Positions 7,353-14,813 of a DNA stretch of 17,579 nt are shown piece by piece. How positions within the stretch are numbered: position 1 is the stretch's first letter; each line of letters starts with the position of its first letter. The notes under the pieces were generated by a model. It was not told the origin of the DNA, did not search any database, and saw only the letters and a list, made by a program, of their open reading frames with translations. The stretch lies in assembly GCA_002343845.1 (NCBI GenBank), contig DDSQ01000128.1, forward strand, positions 6,726-24,304, in the 5' to 3' direction. This stretch comes from Planctomycetes bacterium UBA2386 (GTDB lineage Bacteria; Planctomycetota; UBA1135; UBA2386). The position numbers and the translations under genes are program-made.

Positions 7353-8084
7353 ATGGACACGGCAAAGAAGCTGCTGAGGCAGGTCTACCTGGACCAGGCC
7401 GTCAAGCACCTGGTGCTGAACCTCGGCCTGCTGCGCAGGCGCGCGCTGGGCGTGGACCGTCGGCTCGTCGCGGGCTACCTGCGCGCCCATGCGACGCGCA
7501 AGCTGCACATCGGCTGCGGCGGCAACCTGCACCCGGGGTGGCTGAACTCGGACCTGTTCCCGAAGTCCGACGCGATCCTGCACCTGGACGCGACACGGCC
7601 ATTCCCGCTGCCCGACGCGAGCTTCGACTACATCTTCTCCGAGCACATGATCGAGCACGTGCCGTATGGCGCGGGGCACGCGATGCTGCGCGAGTGCATG
7701 CGCGTGCTGAAGCCCGGCGGCCGCCTGAGGATCTCGACACCCGACCTGCGCTTCCTCGTCGACCTGTGCGGCAGCCGGCCATCGGCCGTGCAGGCGGAGT
7801 ACATCGAGTGGGCGACTCGATCCTTCGTGCCGGGCGCGCCCTACAGCGACGCGGTCTTCGTCGTCAACAACTTCGTGCGCGACTGGGGCCACACCTTCGT
7901 CTACGACGAGCCGACGCTGCGTCGCTCGATGGAGCGGGCAGGCTTTCGTGACGTCACCGCCTGTGAGCTGGGCAGCAGCCGCGACCCGAACCTGCACGGG
8001 CTCGAGCACGCGACGCGCATCCCGCTGCGCTTCCTGGCCCTCGAGTCGATGACGCTGGAGGCGACGAAGCCCACGGCGCCGTGA
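7353..8084 (+). CDS. SAM-dependent methyltransferase, class I, 243 aa
   Basis: Predicted cytoplasmic methyltransferase, likely modifying a sugar of the EPS repeat unit. LHIGCGGN at 51-58 is the SAM-binding motif I, with the acidic residue of the next strand at Asp67 in WLNSDLFP. FDYIFSEHMIEHV (91-103) and MRVLKPGGRLRISTPDL (116-132) are hallmarks of the type-11 / COG4627-like group often found in polysaccharide clusters. The ATG at 7353 has GGAG at 7341-7344 upstream and is preferred over an in-frame ATG 17 codons earlier. It follows the GT2 gene and converges with the flippase gene (32-base gap), where only a weak 5-base-pair hairpin (8093-8110) is seen. The acceptor could instead be a protein or lipid. 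Confidence 0.87.
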   Translation: MDTAKKLLRQVYLDQAVKHLVLNLGLLRRRALGVDRRLVAGYLRAHATRKLHIGCGGNLHPGWLNSDLFPKSDAILHLDATRPFPLPDASFDYIFSEHMIEHVPYGAGHAMLRECMRVLKPGGRLRISTPDLRFLVDLCGSRPSAVQAEYIEWATRSFVPGAPYSDAVFVVNNFVRDWGHTFVYDEPTLRRSMERAGFRDVTACELGSSRDPNLHGLEHATRIPLRFLALESMTLEATKPTAP

Positions 8085-8116
8085 ACGGCGACGGCCGGCG
8101 CGACGCGGCCCGTTCC

Positions 8117-9529
8117 TCAGGCCGGCTGGTGCGGCGCACGCCGCAAGGCCGGCGCCAGGCGGCTCCGGAACAGCAGCAGCATCACCGCGATGGCTGCAAT
8201 GGCCGCGACGGCCTGCAACACGAGCGACGGCCAGCGCGGCAGCGCGAGCAGCGGAACGGCCGAGACCAAGGCGCTGCTCAGGCCCACCGCCAGACCGCCC
8301 ACCCACAGGCTGCGGCCGATGGTGGACGGCGCGATCCGGGTCCAGTACAGCGCACCGGCCCACATCAGCGTCGCCGAGACCACCGCGGCGGCCATCCGCG
8401 CCTGTACCGCGACGCCAATGCCGCCCCAGGCGGCCCCGGCCGCAACGCCCGCCAGCGCCACCGACGTGGCCGCGAGCCTCAGCAGGAACAGCCGCGCGGT
8501 CGCCGAGCGCAGGCTCAGCAGCGGCTCGACGAACAGCCCGGCGGCGTTGAACAGCAGGGCCCCGGCCACGAAGGGCACCAGCGCAACGGCCGCCTCCCAC
8601 TGCGGCCCGAGCAGCGTCGGCACGAGCGCCGGTGCGGCCAGCGCAACGAAGCTCAGCGCGGATCCGAGCACGACGAAGGCGAGGGTCTGGAACGCGCCGA
8701 GCACCTCCAGGCCATCCTGACCGAGCCGCGTGTGTGCAGCCAGCCGCACCCAGACGGACTTCACCAGCGGCTGCGCGACCACGTCGTACACCGCGACGAC
8801 GAGACGATCGGCGATGCGGTACAGACCGACCGCCGCCGGCGTCAGGATCAGGCCGATGAGCAGGTCGATGCCGTTGTTGCCGACGAAGCCCAGCAGCCGG
8901 CTGCCGGTCAGCCCGCCGCCGAACGCGAGCACGTGGCGGATCTGCGCCAGGCTGGTGCGCCACACCGGCAGCCGGGGTGACACCCAGCGGAACAGCAGGT
9001 ACTCGATGACAGCCAGCAGGACGCGGTAGGCGATCAGCGCGTGCAGGCCCCAGCCGGCCCTCAGCAGCGCCAGGCCGGCGAGCAGCGACACGACATCGCG
9101 CAGCGCGACCAGGCCGAAGTAGCGCTCGAGACGGGACGGATCGCGCAGGTAGTTCGCCTCGCGCCACGCGGACAGGCAGGCGAAGAGCGGGACCACCGCG
9201 AACAACCGCAGGACCAGCGCGAGTTCGCCCGAGCGGTAGGCCGTGGCCAGCAGGTCGGCGGCGAGCAGCAGGCCCAGCGCGCTGCCCACGCCCACGCCGA
9301 CCATCACGGCGAAGGCCGTGCCGCCGTCGCGATCAGGGTCGTCCGACTTCAGCAGGTACTCGTAGGCACCGGAGTAGATGACCACGCCGATCAGGGTGAC
9401 GGCGATCGAGCCGAGCGCGTAGGCGCCAAACTCGGCCGGCCCGACATGCCGCGCCCCGACCACGAGCAGCACCAGCGTCGACAGGTGCGCCGCGATGCGC
9501 GAGAGGAATCCGCCGGTCAGGTGGCGCAC
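8117..9529 (-). CDS. Wzx-type polysaccharide flippase, 470 aa
   Basis: Inner-membrane transporter of the MOP superfamily, predicted to flip the undecaprenyl-linked repeat unit to the periplasm. The protein is hydrophobic almost throughout and starts with FLSRIAAHLSTLVLLVVGAR and HVGPAEFGAYALGSIAVTL, the classic opening of oligosaccharide flippases. The central segment FGGGLTGSRLLGFVGNNGID, then LLIGLILTPAAVGLYRIADRL, matches the start of the second repeat of this fold, and LAAPALVPTLLGPQWEAAV is also typical. Length is normal and 12-14 helices are likely. The start is a GTG at 9529, 31 bases after the pyruvyl-transferase-like gene. It is the last gene of the minus-strand run that begins with the priming transferase. 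Confidence 0.88.
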   Translation of the reverse strand: MRHLTGGFLSRIAAHLSTLVLLVVGARHVGPAEFGAYALGSIAVTLIGVVIYSGAYEYLLKSDDPDRDGGTAFAVMVGVGVGSALGLLLAADLLATAYRSGELALVLRLFAVVPLFACLSAWREANYLRDPSRLERYFGLVALRDVVSLLAGLALLRAGWGLHALIAYRVLLAVIEYLLFRWVSPRLPVWRTSLAQIRHVLAFGGGLTGSRLLGFVGNNGIDLLIGLILTPAAVGLYRIADRLVVAVYDVVAQPLVKSVWVRLAAHTRLGQDGLEVLGAFQTLAFVVLGSALSFVALAAPALVPTLLGPQWEAAVALVPFVAGALLFNAAGLFVEPLLSLRSATARLFLLRLAATSVALAGVAAGAAWGGIGVAVQARMAAAVVSATLMWAGALYWTRIAPSTIGRSLWVGGLAVGLSSALVSAVPLLALPRWPSLVLQAVAAIAAIAVMLLLFRSRLAPALRRAPHQPA

Positions 9530-9560
9530 GGGGACGGGGCGATCGGTCGCGCCTGCCCGG

Positions 9561-10679
9561 TCAGCACAAGGCCCGGCGGCCCTGGAGCGTCCCGACGAAG
9601 GGCGCGGCGAGCGCGAAGTTCTCGTCGGCCAGCCCGCGTGCCTGGTCGAGCGCCAGCTCCCGGTCCCGCGAGCCGCCCTGGAACAGTTCGCCTCGCAGCC
9701 GCTCGAGCGTCTCGGTCGAAGGGCGCGCGTCCTGCGCCAGCAGCGGGATGGCGAAGCTTCGAGCCATCGACGACAGCTTGTCGTTGCCGTCGTCGATGAT
9801 CACCACGGGTCTGCGCGCGAGCAGCGCGAAGACGGCCGCGTGCAGCCGGTTGGTCAGCACGCAGCGCGCGCTGCGGTAGTGGCCGAGCAGTGTCTGCAGC
9901 ACGCCGTCGGCGACGACCGCCACGTCCTCGAACCCCCGCGCGCGCAGGACGGCCTCGAGGCGCGCCGCGAAGCGTGCGTCCATGCCGGGGCGGCCGTCGT
10001 GCAGCACGATCCTCACGCGGCGCTCCCCGGCGGCGGCGGCGGCCTCGAACGCCAGGCTGGCAACGGCTTCGGCATCGAGGACTCGGTGCTCGCCCGGGTC
10101 GTGGCAGGGCGCGATCAGGATGCCGGCCGGCTGCCCGGCCGCGGGTGCCTCGAGCAAGCGATGGAGCGGACCGCGGGCAAAGGCGAGGTCGGCCGTCAGC
10201 ATGACCGGCCGGCCCGTTCCGCACAACTCGCCCGCACGGTGCAGCGACACGGCGTCGCGGACGGTGATCAGTTGCAGGTTGGACAGGATCAGTCGCCACA
10301 GCACGCGCCGCAGCCGGCTCTCGCAAGGGCCGATGCCGATGGCCAGCGCAAGGCGCGCATCGCCACGCAGCCGCGCGAAGACCAGCTGCATGAGCAGGGC
10401 CAGCATCGAAGCCGCCGACTTGTTGCCCCGCACGACCTGACCGCCGCCGAAGACCACCGCGCGGCCCGGCTCGAGCAGCGCCGCCGGCGACTTGCCGGGA
10501 CGGACCCTCAGGCCATGCCCTGCCGCCTGCGCGACCATCGGCGAGGACGGCAGGTTCCACTGCTGCACGGCGATGTCCTCGACGCCGCAGTGCGCCTTCA
10601 GCCCGTCGGCCAGCTGAAGGGTCAGCGCGAGGTCCCCGAGGTTGTCGATGGTCTCCGCGAGGACGAGTGCCTTGGACAT
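9561..10679 (-). CDS. Polysaccharide pyruvyl transferase family protein, 372 aa
   Basis: Resembles the WcaK/AmsJ/CsaB family, whose members add ketal-linked pyruvate from phosphoenolpyruvate to sugars of surface polysaccharides. The N-terminus MSKALVLAETIDNLGDLALT holds the family NxGD element (residues 13-16). VVFGGGQVVRGNKSAASML fits the glycine-rich segment, and NRLHAAVFALLARRPVVII (277-295) matches the conserved RLHA motif of the C-terminal domain. No signal peptide or membrane helix is seen, fitting action on the cytoplasmic lipid-linked unit. It lies between a GT4 gene (38-base gap containing a 17-base palindrome) and the flippase gene (31-base gap). Pyruvylation would give the EPS negative charge; some family members have other roles, so the reaction is inferred. 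Confidence 0.82.
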   Translation of the reverse strand: MSKALVLAETIDNLGDLALTLQLADGLKAHCGVEDIAVQQWNLPSSPMVAQAAGHGLRVRPGKSPAALLEPGRAVVFGGGQVVRGNKSAASMLALLMQLVFARLRGDARLALAIGIGPCESRLRRVLWRLILSNLQLITVRDAVSLHRAGELCGTGRPVMLTADLAFARGPLHRLLEAPAAGQPAGILIAPCHDPGEHRVLDAEAVASLAFEAAAAAGERRVRIVLHDGRPGMDARFAARLEAVLRARGFEDVAVVADGVLQTLLGHYRSARCVLTNRLHAAVFALLARRPVVIIDDGNDKLSSMARSFAIPLLAQDARPSTETLERLRGELFQGGSRDRELALDQARGLADENFALAAPFVGTLQGRRALC

Positions 10680-10700
10680 CGCGTGATCGGGGATGGGACG

Positions 10701-10717
10701 CCGGCCCGGCCGGGCCG
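10701..10717. repeat. GC palindrome, copy 2
   Basis: CCGGCCCGGCCGGGCCG is identical to 17 bases of the palindrome at 1026-1043. It directly abuts the stop codon of the minus-strand GT4 gene and fills much of the 38-base gap before the next start. In the mRNA it would form a hairpin right after the stop, so it may attenuate, stabilise or help process the operon transcript. Confidence 0.6.
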
Positions 10718-11908
10718 TCAGGGTGACCGCGGGTGCACGAAGGCCGCGACGAGGTGCCGTCGGAACTCCACGTCGCTGAAGCGCAGCATCGCCTCGCGGC
10801 GCGCCTGGGTGGCCAGCAGCCGCCGCGCCGGCGGATCGCGCAGCAGCTCCAGCGTGCGCTGCGCCAGCTCGGCGACGCTCGCCGCCAGCAGCCCGGTCTC
10901 GCCGGGTGTCAGCATGTCGCGGTGCACCTCACCGTCGTGGCCGATGCAGGGCAGCCCGACGGCCATGGCCTCGGCCAGCGCCATCGGGAACCCTCGGCCG
11001 GCCTCGGGCGCGACGAACAGGCTCGCCTGCGCCAGGGCGTGGGCGCGGGCGTAGGGATCGGCCGGATCGTCCACCCGCTCGATGCCCGATGCGTCCAGCA
11101 CCAGGCGCTCGTCGTCGCTCACCGCGCTCAGCCACCGGAAGCGCGCCCGCGGCAGCGCCTCGGCCAGCAGCACGGCCAGCTGCGCGAAACGCTGGACCGC
11201 ATCCGTCGCGTCGCCGGGCGCGGCCCCGACGATCACCGCGGTCTTCGGCTCGACCTGGGCGGTCACCGAGAAGAAGACCGCGTCCACCGGGGATTCGATC
11301 AGCCGCATGGGCATGCGCGCGATGCGCGCCATCGCGCGCATGTCGAACGGGACGTTGGCGATGGTCTGGATGCGCCGCAGCGGCACGAAGCGGCCGGCCA
11401 GGCGCAGCGCGGGCCGGCCCAGCCAGGTCAGCGAGCGCGAGTGGTGCGGCGTGACGAAGAGGCGGCCGCCGGCGGACTCGATGCGCCGCGCCACCGGCAG
11501 GCCGATCATCAGCGGCATCAGCCCATGCAGGTGCACGGCCTCCCAGCGCCCTTCGCGCACCAGCGCCTGCAGCCGCCGGCCCAGGCGGTACCAGCGGCCC
11601 AGCGGGTTGCGCGTGTCGTCGACGAGGTGGATCGCGATGGCCGGGTCCAGCGACTGCACGAGCCGGCGGCCGGTCTCGTCGCCGATCAGCAGCACCGCCT
11701 GCGGCCGGCCTTCGGCGCGCAGCGCCGCGCAGGCGGGGCCGAGCATGTGGAACACCGCCTCGGTCAGCTCCCCGACGACGTGCAGCACGCCCAGCGGCGG
11801 CGCATCGAAGCCGAAGACGCGCGAGTACTCCGAATCCCGGAAGGGGCGCGGACCGGCGCCGCTGCTCGGGGACTGCGCGGCGGCGTTGTCGATGACGCGG
11901 GGGATCAT
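10718..11908 (-). CDS. Glycosyltransferase family 4 with altered EX7E motif, 396 aa
   Basis: GT-B-fold protein probably adding a sugar to the EPS repeat unit. The N-terminal domain begins near residue 38 (PLGVLHVVGELTEAVFHML), after about 35 poorly conserved residues. VHLHGLMPLMIGLPVARRI (126-144) and LFVTPHHSRSLTWLG (150-164) are GT4-like. In the C-terminal domain AVIVGAA, ALAQASLFVAPEAG (291-304), FPMALAEAMAVGLPCI and the GETGLLA ending are typical. Where the donor-binding EX7E motif should start, the sequence is R305-GFPMALA-E313: the first Glu is Arg (codon CGA), and the nearest other Glu is E302. It starts 20 bases after the EpsG stop, with GGTGAA upstream, clearly in the same operon. 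It may use a variant donor site or be impaired; the frame is otherwise intact. Confidence 0.85.
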   Translation of the reverse strand: MIPRVIDNAAAQSPSSGAGPRPFRDSEYSRVFGFDAPPLGVLHVVGELTEAVFHMLGPACAALRAEGRPQAVLLIGDETGRRLVQSLDPAIAIHLVDDTRNPLGRWYRLGRRLQALVREGRWEAVHLHGLMPLMIGLPVARRIESAGGRLFVTPHHSRSLTWLGRPALRLAGRFVPLRRIQTIANVPFDMRAMARIARMPMRLIESPVDAVFFSVTAQVEPKTAVIVGAAPGDATDAVQRFAQLAVLLAEALPRARFRWLSAVSDDERLVLDASGIERVDDPADPYARAHALAQASLFVAPEAGRGFPMALAEAMAVGLPCIGHDGEVHRDMLTPGETGLLAASVAELAQRTLELLRDPPARRLLATQARREAMLRFSDVEFRRHLVAAFVHPRSP

Positions 11909-11928
11909 CGGCTCGGGTTCACCGCATC

Positions 11929-13281
11929 TCAGATGTCGTTGACCACCAGGCCCGCGAACTGCGCGTTGCCCTTGCCCAGCAGGCGGGCCAGCTCGTTCAG
12001 GGCCGGCAGCGAGCTGCGGTGCCGGCGCGCCACCAGCACCGAGGCGCCGCAGCGCGCGGCGACCAGCCGGGCATCGGCGCCGGCCGAGGCCGGCGGCGTG
12101 TCGACGATGACGTGCGTGAACTTGCGGCGCAGCTTGTAGAGCAGCTCGGCGAAGCGCCGGCCCTGCAGGATCTCCAGCGGGTTGGGCGGCACGGCGCCGG
12201 CGGGCAGCAGGTACAGGTTCGGCAGGGCCCGCGTCGGCCGCAGCACCTCGGCGCGCTGGTGGCGGCTGAGGATGCCGCTGAGGCCGCTGCGCAGGAAGTC
12301 CAGGCCGAACACCTGGTGCAGGCGCGGGCTGCGCAGGTTGGCATCGACCAGCAGCGTCTTCGCGCCGAGCTGGCTCAGGCTGACGGCCAGGTTGGCAGCC
12401 AGCCAGGTCTTGCCGTCGCCACCGTCGAGGCTGACGACGGCCAGCGCGCAGCGCGGCGAGATCTCGGCGCTGAGCACGCCGGTCAGCAGCTCGGTGCGCA
12501 GGTCGCGCACGGTCTCGGCGGCGCGGCTGAAGGGGTACTTGGCGACGACGAGGTCGTCGCTGAAGGCGGCCGCGTCTTCCGAGGTGGCGGCCGGGGTGTA
12601 GTCGTAGCCGAACTGGCGGCTGAGCGCCCACAGGACGTCCGGCCCCTTGACGAAGCCCAGGGCCACCGCGGCCTCGCCGAAGCGCGCGCGGTTCTCGCGC
12701 TGGTACTCGAGGATCGCGGCCACCTGGCCGGCATCGAGATGCCCGCTCTGGCGCAGCAGCTCGCCCAGCATCTGCCCGCCGGCCCCGAGCAGCAGCGTCG
12801 GCGCGAACGACTCCTCGCCGGGGCGGTCGATCGGCACGCGTCGCGGCTCGAGCGGGATCGGCTGCACCTCGACGACCTTGGCTTTGGTGCGGGGCTCGGG
12901 GCGAGGCTCGGGGCGAGGCTCGGCGCGGGACTCGGCGCGGGTTCTCGGTTCGGGTCGTGCCCGGGCGGGCGGCTCGCCGGCCGTAGGCGGGTTGTCGGCA
13001 CGCGGGGCCGCGGGCACCCGCTCGGCCGCCTTGCGGGAGCGCTTGCGCCGGGCCTCGCGCAGCGGTTCGGCGTCGACGACGTTGTCGGGCAGGGGCCGGG
13101 CGGACCGCACGGGCCGCGGCGGGCTGCTGTCGATCGCCAGCACCTCGGTCGGCTGCTCCGGCGGCGGCTGCGGGACGGTGTCCGCGGCGGACGCGAACGG
13201 CGGCGGCGCGGGATCGGCGCGGCGGAAGAAGCGGGACAGGCCGGTCATCTCGGTACGTCGGGTTCGGTTGGCGGAACTCAT
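11929..13281 (-). CDS. epsG: EpsG-like chain-length ATPase / tyrosine kinase, extended N-terminus, 450 aa
   Basis: Cytoplasmic partner of the Wzz-like EpsF that regulates polymer length and export. The C-terminal half (about 265-450) is the P-loop ATPase of the bacterial tyrosine-kinase/MinD group: Walker A GGDGKT at 287-292, Walker A' LLVDANLR at 310-317, Walker B VIVDTPP at 391-397. Ahead lies a domain at about 170-227 with two LG(F)GE-type repeats (MLGELLRQSG and RFGEAAVALG), resembling the MshEN/GspE N-terminal fold, some members of which bind cyclic di-GMP. Residues 1-160 are Pro/Arg/Ala-rich and contain a tandem PEPR repeat. The C-terminus stops at VVNDI without the tyrosine cluster of classical kinases such as Wzc, so autophosphorylation is doubtful. 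The ATG at 13281 overlaps the EpsF stop as ATGA, implying coupled translation; a second ATG at 13248 is possible. Confidence 0.88.
   Translation of the reverse strand: MSSANRTRRTEMTGLSRFFRRADPAPPPFASAADTVPQPPPEQPTEVLAIDSSPPRPVRSARPLPDNVVDAEPLREARRKRSRKAAERVPAAPRADNPPTAGEPPARARPEPRTRAESRAEPRPEPRPEPRTKAKVVEVQPIPLEPRRVPIDRPGEESFAPTLLLGAGGQMLGELLRQSGHLDAGQVAAILEYQRENRARFGEAAVALGFVKGPDVLWALSRQFGYDYTPAATSEDAAAFSDDLVVAKYPFSRAAETVRDLRTELLTGVLSAEISPRCALAVVSLDGGDGKTWLAANLAVSLSQLGAKTLLVDANLRSPRLHQVFGLDFLRSGLSGILSRHQRAEVLRPTRALPNLYLLPAGAVPPNPLEILQGRRFAELLYKLRRKFTHVIVDTPPASAGADARLVAARCGASVLVARRHRSSLPALNELARLLGKGNAQFAGLVVNDI
12893..12953 (-). repeat. 12-base tandem repeat encoding a PEPR linker
   Basis: The unit ggctcggggcga (plus strand) occurs perfectly at 12893-12904 and 12905-12916 and then degenerates through 12953. 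In the EpsG frame it encodes PEPRPEPRPEPR preceded by diverged copies (AESRAEPR), at about residues 110-131. It joins the disordered N-terminus to the MshEN-like domain and could vary in copy number by slippage. Confidence 0.7.
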
Positions 13282-14684
13282 CCGCTGGCGCCGGGGCGCA
13301 TCAGCGCCGGAGCCAGCGACTCGCGGGCGAGCATCGCAGGCGTGACCCTGGGCACCACCGCCAGCACGCGCACGTGCAGCACGTCGTGCGCGTCGTCCAG
13401 CGTGCGCAGCCGCCGGTCGCGCCACTCGCGCACCAGGGCCACGGCCAGCGCGGCGATGGCGCCGAGCACGAGGGCGATCGCCGCGTGCAGGAAGACCTTC
13501 GGGAAGGACGGCTTCAGCGGCTCGCTGGCGGCCTCGAGCAGGCTGACGTTGGAGCGGTCGCTCTGGCTCTCCAGCGTGACCTGGTTGCGCCGCTGCAGCA
13601 GGTTCTGGTAGGCCAGGCGGGCGTTCTCGACGTCGCGCTCGAGCACGGCGGCCTCGTCGCGCTGCTGCTTCAGCCGCAGCACGCGGGCGCGCTGCTCGGC
13701 CACCGAGGCGCTGACCGCGCCCAGGCGCCCCATGACCACGTCGTTGTTGACGCCCACGCTGCCGGTGACGCGGCGGGTCTCGGCGGCGATGCGGCGCTGC
13801 AGCTCGGCCAGCGAGGCGCGCGTCTCGATCATCTGCGGGTGCGATTCGCCCAGGCGCTGGCTCATCTCCTCGATCTTCACGTCCAGGCGGCTCTTCTCGG
13901 CCGTCAGCTGGGCGAGCAGCGGGTTGGTCAGCACCTCCTGCAGCTGGTTGCCCTGCGTGGCGGCCTGCGCGGTGCGGCCGCGGGTCTCGGCGGCCAGCGC
14001 CTGCAGCATCACCTGCTGGCTGCTCAGCTCCTGCAGGCGCGCGGTCTCGACGTCGAAGCGCTCGTCGGTGGTGATCAGGCCGCTGCTCTGCTGGAAGGCC
14101 GACAGGCGCGCCTGCGCGGCCTCGTAGGTCTCGCGCGCGGCCTTGGCCTGCGCCTCGAAGAAGCCGCTGAACTGGCGCGCCGGCTCGGTGCGCAGCTGCA
14201 GCGCCGTCTCCACGTAGGCCTCGGCGAAGGCATTCGCCAGCGCGGCCGAGAACCGCGGCGCCGGCGACGAGTAGGCGATGTTCAGCGCGCCGCTGTCCTT
14301 CGTCGGCCGCACCTCGAGCCGCTTGCGCAGCAGCTCCATCAGCCACGACTCGAAGGTGCCGGCGCCGTCGGTCTCGTCGCGCCACTGTGCGCGCAGCTCC
14401 TCGCTGCCGCGCAGGCCCAGCTTGTCGATCACGCGCAGCACGACCCGTGCGCTGCGGATCACGTCGACCTGCGTGACCATGTAGCTGATCGGCGCGACGC
14501 CGCCGAAGTTCTGGCCGTTCAGCGGGTCGACGTTCTTGATGTCGACGAGCACGGTGGCCGTGGCCGTGTACTGCCGCGGCAGCACCAGCGTCACGCCGAC
14601 GATGCCGCCGAAGACGACGGCGAATGCGACGAGCGCCGCGAGCCAGCGGGCCCGCATCACGGCGATGATCTGCGCGAGGGTCAT
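13278..14684 (-). CDS. epsF: EpsF-like chain length determinant (Wzz/GumC family), 468 aa
   Basis: Inner-membrane co-polymerase that sets EPS chain length and contacts the EpsG ATPase. The first membrane helix lies at about 13-35 (WLAALVAFAVVFGGIVGVTL), followed by the Wzz domain start YTATATVLVDIKNVDPLNG. A long, largely periplasmic, coiled-coil-rich region (about 170-375, many Gln, Glu, Arg and Ala) follows, then the family Pro-rich signature ASEPLKPSFPK and a second helix at about 397-418. The cytoplasmic tail of 50 residues carries LRTLDDAHDVLHVRVLAVVP, as in EpsF/GumC proteins. The ATG at 14684 is preferred to a GTG 14 codons earlier because MTLAQIIAVMRARW is the normal family opening. 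The gene overlaps epsG by 4 bases. It matches the EpsF subfamily named from the Methylobacillus methanolan locus. Confidence 0.9.
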   Translation of the reverse strand: MTLAQIIAVMRARWLAALVAFAVVFGGIVGVTLVLPRQYTATATVLVDIKNVDPLNGQNFGGVAPISYMVTQVDVIRSARVVLRVIDKLGLRGSEELRAQWRDETDGAGTFESWLMELLRKRLEVRPTKDSGALNIAYSSPAPRFSAALANAFAEAYVETALQLRTEPARQFSGFFEAQAKAARETYEAAQARLSAFQQSSGLITTDERFDVETARLQELSSQQVMLQALAAETRGRTAQAATQGNQLQEVLTNPLLAQLTAEKSRLDVKIEEMSQRLGESHPQMIETRASLAELQRRIAAETRRVTGSVGVNNDVVMGRLGAVSASVAEQRARVLRLKQQRDEAAVLERDVENARLAYQNLLQRRNQVTLESQSDRSNVSLLEAASEPLKPSFPKVFLHAAIALVLGAIAALAVALVREWRDRRLRTLDDAHDVLHVRVLAVVPRVTPAMLARESLAPALMRPGASG

Positions 14685-14733
14685 CGAGGGTGCCTGACAG
14701 AGGAGAACCGAATCGTGCACCGGCACCGCGCCG

Positions 14734-14750
14734 ATGCCCAGGGCATATTA
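14734..14750 (-). promoter_or_regulatory. Candidate promoter/operator ahead of epsF
   Basis: The 129-base gap between the priming transferase and epsF contains the 13-base inverted repeat ATGCCC-A-GGGCAT (14734-14746). It overlaps a minus-strand TAATAT (14745-14750) that resembles a -10 element; no clear -35 is visible. The overlap would suit repression of an internal promoter for epsF and downstream genes. The evidence is composition and position only. Confidence 0.35.
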
Positions 14751-14813
14751 CCGATCGAGCCCGGCGGCAGCCCCCCCAGACGCGGCGGGGCTCCCCCTAG
14801 TTCCGCGAGGCGC

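Noticed and set aside
8084..8117. Terminator between the methyltransferase and flippase genes
   Set aside because: Only a 5-base-pair stem with an 8-base loop (8093-8110) is visible, reaching toward the flippase stop and without a T-tract; too weak to call.
12019..13611. A 530-codon plus-strand frame opposite epsG and epsF
   Set aside because: The minus-strand frames carry Walker and Wzz motifs; the plus-strand translation is Gln/Gly/Arg-rich and matches nothing recognisable.
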